Assembly: GCF_004802635.2 (NCBI RefSeq) | Contig: NZ_CP046052.1 | Location: 1,984,001 to 2,048,000 of the forward strand | DNA length: 64,000 bases | Direction of reading: 5' to 3' | Source: Methylocystis heyeri | GTDB taxonomy: Bacteria; Pseudomonadota; Alphaproteobacteria; Rhizobiales; Beijerinckiaceae | Part shown: positions 25,019 through 33,219 of the stretch, piece by piece | How positions within the stretch are numbered: the first letter of the stretch is position 1 | Layout: each line of letters opens with the position of its first letter | Notes under the pieces: generated by a model | What the model was told of the DNA's origin: nothing | The model's database searches: none | The model's input: the letters and a program-made list of their open reading frames with translations, nothing else | Made by a program: the position numbers and the translations under genes

Positions 25019-25402
25019 TCAGTAGGTCGCGACCACCGGCGGTCCCTCTGGCGGAGGAGCGGCTTCGGCCGCAGAGCCGAACGCCGATCCGACCGCAGTG
25101 AACGGCGCCGTCAGCAGGTCGAACGGACCGAAGCCCGTCGCGGCGCCCGGGCCGCCGCTGACGATAACTGGCGTATAAACAAAGCCTACGCGCCCGGCGT
25201 AGGCAGCCTCGCACCAGCCCCGAACGCAACGCTCCATGTCGAAGGTCGCGTTGGGTGGAATGACCCCAACGACCGCCGCGCGCGGCGAGGGGTGGGTGCG
25301 CATCGCTCTGGCTTGTGGCGTCATCGCCTCGAAAGCGAAAGCGGAAGTCGCGCTCGCGGCGAGGACGGCGCCGGCGAGGACCGAAATGATTCTTGGCGGC
25401 AT
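25019..25402 (-). CDS. Secreted SH3-domain protein, paralogue 2
   Basis: A 127-residue paralogue of the 24321-24698 product: signal peptide (SVLAGAVLAASATSAFAF), SH3b segment with MRTHPSPRAAVVGVIPPNATFD and CVRGWCEAAYAGRVGFVYTPV, and an Ala/Pro/Gly tail. I chose the ATG at 25402, because GGGAG lies at the same distance as AGGAG in the paralogue; an ATG two codons upstream overlaps that site. Same inferred envelope role. Confidence 0.76.
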   Translation of the reverse strand: MPPRIISVLAGAVLAASATSAFAFEAMTPQARAMRTHPSPRAAVVGVIPPNATFDMERCVRGWCEAAYAGRVGFVYTPVIVSGGPGAATGFGPFDLLTAPFTAVGSAFGSAAEAAPPPEGPPVVATY

Positions 25403-25657
25403 TCTCATCTCCCTTTTCAAGCCCCCGGGCGCGGACGCGCAAACAGGCGAACATTGCGGGTCTTGGCGAAGCCTCTTGCCCAAACCCAACGCCCGTGCGG
25501 CTGATTGGTTGCAGCCGGCTCCGGCGTAAAAACTGTGGCGCTCAACAAAAAAGGAGGGCTTTTCTCTTGTCAGGACCAAGGCCGGCGCCGCATTCTGGAG
25601 CGGCATTCAAGCTATGAAACCGAAGCGGCCGGAGCCGCTCAACTGCGAGCGGGCGGC

Positions 25658-27277
25658 ATGTCGGTCCAGGAACTCTCGAGCAACCACCCCCTGAACTCCG
25701 ACGCTCTTTCGCGGCCGCCCGAAGCCCACGCCTTGCCGAGGCGCATACTTTGCGTTTTCCCACGCTATGAACCTTCGCTCGGCTCTCTCGAATACGCCTA
25801 TGACATCACCGGCGCCTTGCGCGCCTTCATGCCTCCACAGGGTTTGCTGGTCATCGCCGCCGCCCTGCCTGCAGGCTGGGAGGTGCGCTTCGTCGACGAA
25901 AACATCAGGCCCGCGCGGCGCAGCGATTTCAAATGGGCCGACGCCGTCTTCGTCTCCGGCATGCATGTCCAGCGGCGCCGGATCGACGACATCCGTCGCC
26001 GCGCGCATAAACACGGCAAGCCCGCAGTTCTGGGCGGACCTTCGGTTTCCGCCTGCCCCGAACATTATCCGCTCTTCGACTATCTTCATATCGGGGAGCT
26101 CGGCGATGCGACGCAGCAGCTTTTCGAGCGCCTTGCGCGCGATTGCTCACGGCCGAAACAACAGATCGCCTTCGTCACCGGAGAACGCACTCCGCTCGAT
26201 GAATTTCCGATTCCCGCTTACGAGCTCGTGAGCTTCGACAATTATTTCATCGGCTCGATCCAGTTCTCCAGCGGCTGCCCCTATCGCTGCGAGTTCTGCG
26301 ACATTCCCGGCCTCTACGGCCGAGTGCCGCGATTGAAATCGCCGCAGCGCATCCTGACCGAACTCGACAAGCTGCGCGCCTGCGGCCTCACGACTTCGGT
26401 TTATTTCGTCGACGACAATCTCATCGCCAATCGCCGCGCTTTGCGCGAGCTGTTGCCGCCGTTGATCGAATGGCAGGAGAAAAACTCCTTTCCGCTCTCC
26501 TTCGCCTTCGAGGCGACGCTGAATATCGCCAAATATGAAGACCTCCTGCAGCAGCTCCGCCTCGCCTGCTTCACCACCATCTTCGTCGGCGTCGAGACGC
26601 CGGAGGAAGATGCGCTCGCCGCTATCGACAAAGAACAGAACCTGGCGATGCCGATCGTGGAAGCGGTGCAGCGGCTCAACGCCCATGGACTGGAGGTCGT
26701 CGCCGGCATCATCGTCGGCCTCGACACCGACGGTCCCGACACCGCGCAGCGCATCATCGACTTCATCGACCGCTCGCATATTCCGATGCTCACCATAAAT
26801 CTGTTGCAGGCCCTCCCCAAAACGCCGCTATGGGACCGCCTCGCCGGCGAGAACCGCCTTTGCGACGACGAGACCAGAGAATCGAACGTGGTCTTCAAGC
26901 GGTCTTATGAGCAAACTGTCGAGTGCTGGCGCGAATGCCTGCGCTACGCCTATGACCCAGCGCGTCTGTTCGCGCGCTACGAGCTTCTGACCCAGCATGT
27001 ATTTCCCAACCGGCGCCCACGCCCCCGCCCACCGGGTCAGGTGACGCCGAAGAACATCCGCAATGGCTTCATGATGTTGTTCAAGATCTGCTGGAAGCTG
27101 GGGGTCATCGCCGATTATCGGCGCATATTCTGGGCCTACGCCAAGCCGCGCATCAAGCGGGGCCAGATCGCCGACGTCATCAGCGTCGGCATACTCGCCA
27201 AACATCTGATCACCTACGCGCGCAAAGCCTGCGCCGGAAAACTCAACGCCTCGAACTATTCGGCGAGGCTGAAGTGA
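25658..27277 (+). CDS. hpnP: B12-binding radical SAM hopanoid C-2 methylase (HpnP-like)
   Basis: This 539-residue protein has an N-terminal cobalamin-binding domain (about residues 25-170; PRRILCVFPRYEP, MPPQGLLVIAAALP, VRFVDENIRPA, AVFVSGMHVQRR, GGPSVSACPEHYP). A radical SAM domain follows with the CxxxCxxC cluster motif in CPYRCEFCDIPGLYGR, and then a DUF4070-type C-terminus. The pattern agrees with HpnP, which methylates the C-2 position of hopanoids using SAM and methylcobalamin. I recognise it by overall similarity from memory. It is not inside a hopanoid cluster here. The start at 25658 avoids an upstream extension with no coding character. Confidence 0.8.
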   Translation: MSVQELSSNHPLNSDALSRPPEAHALPRRILCVFPRYEPSLGSLEYAYDITGALRAFMPPQGLLVIAAALPAGWEVRFVDENIRPARRSDFKWADAVFVSGMHVQRRRIDDIRRRAHKHGKPAVLGGPSVSACPEHYPLFDYLHIGELGDATQQLFERLARDCSRPKQQIAFVTGERTPLDEFPIPAYELVSFDNYFIGSIQFSSGCPYRCEFCDIPGLYGRVPRLKSPQRILTELDKLRACGLTTSVYFVDDNLIANRRALRELLPPLIEWQEKNSFPLSFAFEATLNIAKYEDLLQQLRLACFTTIFVGVETPEEDALAAIDKEQNLAMPIVEAVQRLNAHGLEVVAGIIVGLDTDGPDTAQRIIDFIDRSHIPMLTINLLQALPKTPLWDRLAGENRLCDDETRESNVVFKRSYEQTVECWRECLRYAYDPARLFARYELLTQHVFPNRRPRPRPPGQVTPKNIRNGFMMLFKICWKLGVIADYRRIFWAYAKPRIKRGQIADVISVGILAKHLITYARKACAGKLNASNYSARLK

Positions 27278-27404
27278 CGCGACGGCGACGCGTCGCATAG
27301 GGCTCGCCGCCTCGGGCTGAAAATGAAACGCCCAGAAAATCAGGAACGCGCCGCGTCGCCCCGCGTTCTCCAAACCATATCCTCGCGCCGGAGGAAATGG
27401 TTTA

Positions 27405-27842
27405 ATGAAAACCGCCCTGACGACGCCCCGCGCGGTCGTGGCGGCGACTATGCTGATTGCTGGGATGGGAAGCGGCGCTTTGGCCCAGACCTCCGTCAGG
27501 CCGCTCGACGGGTCCGGGAGCCGCGAGAGCTTCGACTACGGGCCGCCATCGATTCCGAACCCTCCGAGGGCGCAAGCGCAACGCGGCTATGGTTTCAATG
27601 CGCCGGCGCTGCGCAACCCGAGTTATTCGATTCCGATCCCGACGGCGCCGCATGTCACGCAGCGTTACCGTCTGCCCATGCCGGTCCTGCAGCGGCCGGC
27701 TCATGATTATCGCTTTCCGATGCCGACCCTGCAGCAGCCGGCGCTAAATTTCAACCAACTTCCACCCGGCCAAAGGCAAGAGGCGCCGACGCCCGATCAT
27801 CATTTGCAGGGCCCGACGCTATGGCGGCGTTTTCAATTTTAG
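27405..27842 (+). CDS. Secreted proline-rich repeat protein
   Basis: A 145-residue exported protein has a signal peptide (VVAATMLIAGMGSGALAQ) and a mature part with an imperfect repeat: YRLPMPVLQRPAHD and YRFPMPTLQQPALN, preceded by YSIPIPTAPHVTQ. It is rich in Pro, Arg, Gln and Tyr and looks disordered. No family recognised. The ATG has GGAGGAAAT upstream. Confidence 0.6.
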   Translation: MKTALTTPRAVVAATMLIAGMGSGALAQTSVRPLDGSGSRESFDYGPPSIPNPPRAQAQRGYGFNAPALRNPSYSIPIPTAPHVTQRYRLPMPVLQRPAHDYRFPMPTLQQPALNFNQLPPGQRQEAPTPDHHLQGPTLWRRFQF

Positions 27843-27989
27843 CGCTGCAAGCGCTTCAGCCCAGGCAAACAGATCCTCGGATTGATGTCTCCCAATAGAG
27901 CGCTAATTTCCGGTCGACGGCCTCATGAATCGCCCGAGGACCAGCCGTTGCGCGCAGGTGAATCGCCCGCCGCGATAGAGGACAGTCGA

Positions 27990-28523
27990 ATGAGATTTCT
28001 GGGCGGATTTTTAGCCGCGCTTTTCATCGTCGCCGCAGCCGCGGCCCTTGTCGGCGCCGCCTACAACGTGGCCGCATCGTCGCCGGACACGCCTCTGGAA
28101 TACAACATCCTCCACGCGATCATGCGCAACTCGGTCGAGATGCGCGCAGGCGACGATATCCAACGAACATGGACCGAAGAGGAAATCGGCAAGGGATTCG
28201 GCGAATATAACGAGATGTGCGTGATCTGCCACGCCGCGCCGGGAAAGGAACGCAGCTCCATAAGCAAGGGCATGCTTCCCCAGCCGCCGCTCCTCGCCGA
28301 AGCCGCCAGGACCTGGACCAATTCGCAACTCTTCTGGATCGTCAGAAATGGCGTGCGGATGACGGGCATGCCCTCCTTCGGCGTCACTCACAGCGACGAG
28401 CGGATCTGGAACATCGTCGGCTTCATCCGTCGGCTGCCGCAGATGTCTCCTGAGGAATTCCGCGCGATGGAAAGCAAATACAAAGGAATGGAACGGGACG
28501 AAGCAGGCCGCGAACATCATTAG
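27990..28523 (+). CDS. Membrane-anchored mono-heme cytochrome c
   Basis: A 177-residue protein begins with an uncleaved or cleaved signal helix (GGFLAALFIVAAAAALVGAA). It has one heme motif CVICH (about residue 79) and a likely distal methionine in GMPSFG, with LFWIVRNGVRM and ERIWNIVGFIRRLP, as in class I cytochrome c domains. The start at 27990 gives a proper signal sequence. It may carry electrons in the periplasm, partner unknown. Confidence 0.82.
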   Translation: MRFLGGFLAALFIVAAAAALVGAAYNVAASSPDTPLEYNILHAIMRNSVEMRAGDDIQRTWTEEEIGKGFGEYNEMCVICHAAPGKERSSISKGMLPQPPLLAEAARTWTNSQLFWIVRNGVRMTGMPSFGVTHSDERIWNIVGFIRRLPQMSPEEFRAMESKYKGMERDEAGREHH

Positions 28524-28574
28524 CGCGCCCGGCGGATCATCGGGCGACGTCAAGCGCGCCGCGAGGAGGGAGCG

Positions 28575-29540
28575 ATGAATTCGGCGACCGAGGCTGAAAT
28601 CTGGCCCGATCTTCCTTACGCGCAATGGCGTGACGCTTGCGCGACGCTTCAGCTCTGGACCCAGATCGTCGGCAAGATCCGGCTTTCCCTCACTCCCTGG
28701 CTCAACCACTCATGGCATGTGACGCTTTATGTGACCTCCCGCGGCCTCGGCACCTCCCCCATTCCGTTCGATTGCCGCAGCTTCGAGATCTCATTCGATT
28801 TCATCGATCACAAGCTGCGCATGGAAACGAGCGACGGGCAGCAATCGGAGCATCCGCTGCGGCCTCAATCGGTGTCGGAGTTCTATTTTGCTGTGCTCGA
28901 GGGACTGGCGGAGCTCGGGATAGACGTAAGAATCAACCAGTGGCCCAATGAAGTTCCGCAGCGAATTCGCTTCAGCGCGGACAAGACGCATATCGCCTAT
29001 GATCCCGAATATGCGCATCGCTTCTGGAGGATCCTGCTGCAGGCTGATCGCGTGTTGAAACTGTTCCGCACCGGCTTCACCGGCAAATGCAGCCCGGTCC
29101 ATTTCTTCTGGGGCAGCTTCGATCTGGCGGTGACGCGGTTTTCGGGCCGTCGTGCGCCGCTCCATCCCGGCGGCGTTCCAAATCTCCCCGACGAGGTCGC
29201 GCGCGAAGCCTATTCTCATGAAGTGAGCAGCGCCGGCTTTTGGCCGGGCGGCGCGCCGCTGGAGTTCCCGGCGTTTTATTCCTACGCCTATCCCGAGCCC
29301 GCGGGGTTCCGCGAGACCGTCATCCGCCCCGACGCAGCCTTCTACAGCGAAGAGCTGCGCGAGTTCGTTCTGCCCTATGATGCCGTTCGCGCCGCGACGT
29401 CGCCAGAAGAGACGCTGCTCGCTTTTTTGCAAAGCAGCTATGACGCCGCCGCAGCTTGCGGGAACTGGGATCGAAAGGCGCTGGAATGCCTGCCGGGCAG
29501 AATAGGCGTTCCAACCCGGCCCGGCTTTCCACCAAATTAG
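28575..29540 (+). CDS. DUF5996-family protein
   Basis: A 321-residue soluble protein with the DUF5996 features WPDLPYAQWRDACATLQLWTQ, a WHVTLYVTSRGL strand, HFFWGSFDLAVTRFSGR, and YSHEVSSAGFWPGG. The family has no established function. A strong AGGAGGGAG site precedes the ATG. It is convergent with the MocR gene, 27 bases apart. Confidence 0.82.
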   Translation: MNSATEAEIWPDLPYAQWRDACATLQLWTQIVGKIRLSLTPWLNHSWHVTLYVTSRGLGTSPIPFDCRSFEISFDFIDHKLRMETSDGQQSEHPLRPQSVSEFYFAVLEGLAELGIDVRINQWPNEVPQRIRFSADKTHIAYDPEYAHRFWRILLQADRVLKLFRTGFTGKCSPVHFFWGSFDLAVTRFSGRRAPLHPGGVPNLPDEVAREAYSHEVSSAGFWPGGAPLEFPAFYSYAYPEPAGFRETVIRPDAAFYSEELREFVLPYDAVRAATSPEETLLAFLQSSYDAAAACGNWDRKALECLPGRIGVPTRPGFPPN

Positions 29541-29567
29541 CTGGCGGCTATTTTTCGCCACGCCGGA

Positions 29568-31037
29568 TCAGCGATCCGCCAGAGCCCGCAGTTTGCGAAT
29601 TGCCTCTTCAGCCTCGCCCTGTCCAAAGCTCCCAAACCCCAAGCGTAATCCCCTGTCGCAGTGAGGCGGCGTTGCAAAGCACCGGGAGGGGAGGAATTTG
29701 ACGCCACAGGAAGCGCCTTTTTCTTCGATCTCGTCGAGAACGGCCTGATCTCTAAATTTTACCCAAAACGCCAAGCCGCCGTCGGGCGCCTCGAATTCGA
29801 TGGCGTCGCCAAATGCATTTTGCAGCGATGATGCGAACGCCTCTCGACGCGTACGATATATTTGTAGAGCCTTGCGGGCGTGGCGTCGTAATTCGCCCGA
29901 TTTGATCAGATCCGCCACGGCGAGCTCGGTTACGGTGTTGCCCTGCCTGTCGACGACAGCCGCCTCGTTGGCGATCGAGCGAACGAAGTCTCTCGGACCC
30001 GCCAGATATCCAACGCGAAGCCCGGGCAGCAGCAGTTTCGAAGTCGAGCCGATGTAAATCGTTCGGTGCGGCGCATAACTCGCCATGGGAAGCAGCGGCT
30101 GGCTCTGGTAATGGAATTCGTGATCGTAGTCGTCCTCCAGAACCGCAAAACCGAACCGGCCGGCAAGATCGAGCAGTCGCGAGCGACGATCTCCCTTGAG
30201 CGAAACCGTGGTCGGGAACTGGTGATGAGGCGTTACGTAAACCACGCGCACCCGGCGTCGCAGACATAGCTGCTCCACCTCCTCCACATCGAGACCGTCC
30301 TTATCTATTCTTACCCCGATCACATCGGCGCCGGCCGCCTTGAACGCTTCGCGCGCTGGAGCATAGCTCAGACCCTCGACCAGCACGACGTCTCCGGGAG
30401 ACAATAAAACCCTGCTGGCCAGAAAAATCCCCATTTGGCTCCCGCGTGTGATGCAAATGTTTTCCGGCGTCGTGACCATTCCACGATGCGTCGAAAGCAT
30501 CTCCGCGATCAGCTGCCGCAATTCGTTCGACCCCATAGGATCGCCGTAGGTCATGCCCCCGATGCGCGTCGCGCTTTGAAGCGCCGTGCGATAGGCGCTG
30601 GCCAAGGAGCTTGTCACCAGCAAGCGATGATCTGGAACGCCGTCGTCAAATGTGACGCAGGAGCTTTCTCGATATACGATTTGGGGCGGTGGAACGGCCC
30701 GAAACGAAAAATCCGGCGAACGGGACGGTCCGGCGTCGGCCTCGCCGCGCGCCTTCAAGGATACTGGCTCCGGGAGACGATCGGAAACGAACGTTCCCCG
30801 CGTACCGCTCGTTTCGAGCCAACCTTGCGCGATCAGATCGTCATAGGCGAGCACGATCGTCTTGCGATTTACGCCGAGCGCCTCGGCCATCGCGCGCGTG
30901 CTCGGCAGGATAGTGCCCGGAAGCAGACGGCCGCGCCTGATGTCCTGGATGAGAGCATGGACGACCTGCAGGTAGATGGGCGTTTCGCTCCGCGGGTCGA
31001 TTTCTCGGCTGAGACTGAAGTCCCAGGGCCTCAGCAT
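29568..31037 (-). CDS. MocR/PdxR-type regulator (GntR HTH plus aminotransferase fold)
   Basis: This 489-residue protein has an N-terminal GntR winged helix (TPIYLQVVHALIQDIRRGRLLPGT, STRAMAEALGVNRKTIVLAYDDLIAQGWL) and a class I aminotransferase-like domain that binds PLP (VLEDDYDHEFHY, STSKLLLPGLRVGYLAGP with the PLP lysine in TSK). MocR regulators control adjacent divergent genes, often vitamin B6, GABA or amine metabolism. The start at 31037 is supported by a GGATGG site and by overlap with a 13-codon leader. The divergent partner is the 35-residue membrane peptide gene at 31141. Confidence 0.85.
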   Translation of the reverse strand: MLRPWDFSLSREIDPRSETPIYLQVVHALIQDIRRGRLLPGTILPSTRAMAEALGVNRKTIVLAYDDLIAQGWLETSGTRGTFVSDRLPEPVSLKARGEADAGPSRSPDFSFRAVPPPQIVYRESSCVTFDDGVPDHRLLVTSSLASAYRTALQSATRIGGMTYGDPMGSNELRQLIAEMLSTHRGMVTTPENICITRGSQMGIFLASRVLLSPGDVVLVEGLSYAPAREAFKAAGADVIGVRIDKDGLDVEEVEQLCLRRRVRVVYVTPHHQFPTTVSLKGDRRSRLLDLAGRFGFAVLEDDYDHEFHYQSQPLLPMASYAPHRTIYIGSTSKLLLPGLRVGYLAGPRDFVRSIANEAAVVDRQGNTVTELAVADLIKSGELRRHARKALQIYRTRREAFASSLQNAFGDAIEFEAPDGGLAFWVKFRDQAVLDEIEEKGASCGVKFLPSRCFATPPHCDRGLRLGFGSFGQGEAEEAIRKLRALADR

Positions 31038-31072
31038 TGGACCCATCCATTTTTCGAAGTTGGCTGTTTCAT
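31031..31072 (-). other. 13-residue leader minicistron coupled to the MocR gene
   Basis: On the minus strand GGAGGAGAC directly precedes an ATG at 31072, which opens MKQPTSKNGWVQC and stops at 31031-31033, overlapping the MocR start at 31037 within ATGCTGA. The MocR start itself has only a weak site, so coupled re-initiation is plausible. GTCTCCTCC here mirrors GGAGGAGAC of the divergent gene. Confidence 0.45.
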
Positions 31073-31140
31073 GTCTCCTCCGCGACAATACCATTGGCGC
31101 GCTGAGAAATGTCAACATCACAACCGGGAGGAGACGAAAC

Positions 31141-31248
31141 ATGATTCAGCACGACAGTCGCGCGGTGTACAAGACGCTCTTCGGCGTTTTGGGAGGGCTC
31201 GCGTTCTTTCTGGTGATCATGCATCAGGCTTCGCAGTATTTCCGATAG
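31141..31248 (+). CDS. 35-residue membrane peptide divergent from MocR
   Basis: A 35-residue ORF starts after an excellent ribosome-binding site (GGGAGGAGAC). It has a soluble charged N-terminus (MIQHDSRAVYKT) and one transmembrane helix (LFGVLGGLAFFLVIM). An intrinsic terminator follows 95 bases after the stop, so it is its own transcription unit and is separate from haoAB. By MocR custom it may be the regulated target. No family recognised. Confidence 0.6.
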   Translation: MIQHDSRAVYKTLFGVLGGLAFFLVIMHQASQYFR

Positions 31249-31342
31249 TCTTTCGTCCAGGACGCGCAGCTAGAATATCCCGTCATGATGCCGACGCATC
31301 TCGTCGATGACAACGACGCCCCTGATGTTGTCATGGCGAACA

Positions 31343-31385
31343 CGGCGGCGGCGCCCGCATGATCTGCGACGCCGCCGCCGTTTTT
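31343..31385 (+). terminator. Rho-independent terminator upstream of haoA
   Basis: An 11-bp stem (CGGCGGCGGCG, 31343-31353, with CGCCGCCGCCG, 31370-31380), a 16-base loop and five T form a strong terminator. It ends the transcript from 31141, leaving 142 bases for a separate hao promoter. Confidence 0.85.
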
Positions 31386-31527
31386 GCCTCTGGCGATCTC
31401 CACTGGACCCTGCGGTTTTCGCAAGTTGGAGGATCTCTCCTTGTCGAAGCCGGATTACGGTCAAGCGCCCGCCCGGATCGGCGGCTCCCGAAAAGAAAAC
31501 CCGAAATTGGAAAGCACGGCATTGCGC

Positions 31528-33219
31528 ATGTTCGCTCGAATGGCATTCGCTGTCCTGATCGCCTTGGCGCTGAGCTTCGCGGCAAATCGCGTAGCCGCAC
31601 AGACGCCTGACGAAACCTACAAGGCGCTCGGGCTCGACAAGAGCGCTCCGCCAGACAAGCTCTATGACGCGCTGGTAAAGCGCTACAATGATCCAAGCCA
31701 GGGCGCAGGCAAGGGATCGTTGTCGAAGTTTTGGGAGCCGATCCCGATTTCCAAATATCTCGATCCGCGTGACTTCTACCAGCCGCCACAATCGGTGGAA
31801 GCGGACGCTACGCGCGCTCAGTGCGTCGAGTGTCATGCCCAATCGACGCCCGGCTGGACTCATAGCTGGCAAAAAAGCGTGCACGGCAATCTCGACGAGA
31901 TTCGTAAATTGTCGGACTCGGACCCACGCTCATATAAAAAGGGGCTGCTGACCGAGATCGAATCCAATCTGCGCTCGATGGGAGTTCTGAAAGCCGACGA
32001 ACCGCTCAAGGAAGTCGGCTGCATAGATTGCCATATGAGCGTCAACAAGGAGCATGGCCAGCACAAAACCGAGCTCAAAATGCCGGATGCCGCAGCCTGT
32101 GGCCAGTGTCACCTCAAGGAATTTTCGGAGCGTGAATCCGAGCGGGACACCGCCGTCTGGCCGCAAGGGCAATGGGACAAGGGGCATCCCTCACATGCGC
32201 TCTCGTTCAAGGCTAATGTGGAGAACGCCGTATGGGCGGCGATGAGCGAGCGGGAGGTAGCGGAAGGCTGCAGTTTCTGCCACACGCCGCAGAACACCTG
32301 CAACAGCTGCCATACGCGGCATGAATTCTCGGCGGTCGAGGCGCGCAAGCCGCAGGCCTGCGCCACATGCCACAACGGCGTCGATCACAACGAATTCGAA
32401 AACTACCTGCTCTCCAAGCACGGGACGGTGTTCCAGACCCGCGGCGATAAGTGGGACTGGAACGCAAGGCTTTCCGACGCGATGGAAAAGGGCGGCATGA
32501 ACGCCCCGACCTGCCAGTTTTGCCACATGGAGTATCAGGGCCAATTCAGCCACAACATGGTGCGCAAGGTGCGCTGGGCATTCGAGCCGACGCCCAAGAT
32601 CGCCGACAATCTGCACCATCCCTGGTTCGAAGACCGCAAGGAAGCCTGGGTCGGCACCTGCTCCAATTGTCATTCGAACAGCTTCTCGCGCGCCTATCTC
32701 GAGAACATGGATAAGGGGGTCATGTCGGGCATCGCAATCACGGAAAGATCTCGTTCGGTGCTGTTGAAGCTATATGAGGATGGGCTGCTGCCCCGCCAGA
32801 ACAGCAACCGTCCCGCGCCGCCGGCTCCGGAAAAGGACGGCCCCGGCGCCTTCTTCCAATTGTTCTGGCAGAAGGGCAACAATCCCTCGGCGGTCGAATA
32901 TGAATTCGCGGAAATGTGGGAGCACCACAAAATCAAGCACTATAAGGCGCTCGCCCATGCGAATCCCGGCGGCTACACCTATTCCGACGGCTGGTCGCAA
33001 CTCGTCAAAAGCGCTGCGCGCATAAATGACGAGGACGCCCGGCTGAGAGAGGCGGCGGAAATCCGGGCTGAGCTGAAGCGCATCTCATCGACCAGGCTAG
33101 GCGGCCTGCTGGAGCTGAATACGCCGGAGAAACGGGCCATTGCGGGGGCCTTCGGCTTTATCGCTCTGCTCGCCGGCCTCGGTCTGCTGGCGGCTCGGAA
33201 TCGGCGTAAGATCACGTGA
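31528..33219 (+). CDS. haoA: Octaheme hydroxylamine oxidoreductase
   Basis: This 563-residue periplasmic enzyme oxidises hydroxylamine (to NO or nitrite) and passes electrons to cytochromes. Eight heme-binding motifs are present at C99, C165, C191, C248, C258, C278, C329 and C378 (CVECH, CIDCH, CGQCH, CSFCH, CNSCH, CATCH, CQFCH, CSNCH), the HAO number and spacing. A signal peptide ends near AAQ (residue 25). A C-terminal region with GGYTYSDGW holds tyrosines 483/485, the candidates for the cross-link to the P460 heme of the neighbouring subunit. A C-terminal TM helix (about 537-556) would anchor it. Start at 31528 chosen for the signal sequence. Confidence 0.9.
   Translation: MFARMAFAVLIALALSFAANRVAAQTPDETYKALGLDKSAPPDKLYDALVKRYNDPSQGAGKGSLSKFWEPIPISKYLDPRDFYQPPQSVEADATRAQCVECHAQSTPGWTHSWQKSVHGNLDEIRKLSDSDPRSYKKGLLTEIESNLRSMGVLKADEPLKEVGCIDCHMSVNKEHGQHKTELKMPDAAACGQCHLKEFSERESERDTAVWPQGQWDKGHPSHALSFKANVENAVWAAMSEREVAEGCSFCHTPQNTCNSCHTRHEFSAVEARKPQACATCHNGVDHNEFENYLLSKHGTVFQTRGDKWDWNARLSDAMEKGGMNAPTCQFCHMEYQGQFSHNMVRKVRWAFEPTPKIADNLHHPWFEDRKEAWVGTCSNCHSNSFSRAYLENMDKGVMSGIAITERSRSVLLKLYEDGLLPRQNSNRPAPPAPEKDGPGAFFQLFWQKGNNPSAVEYEFAEMWEHHKIKHYKALAHANPGGYTYSDGWSQLVKSAARINDEDARLREAAEIRAELKRISSTRLGGLLELNTPEKRAIAGAFGFIALLAGLGLLAARNRRKIT

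Noticed and set aside
31284-31361. Short ORF MMPTHLVDDNDAP... as a PQQ precursor (PqqA-like)
   Set aside because: No Glu-x3-Tyr pair, no ribosome-binding site, and it runs into the terminator stem.
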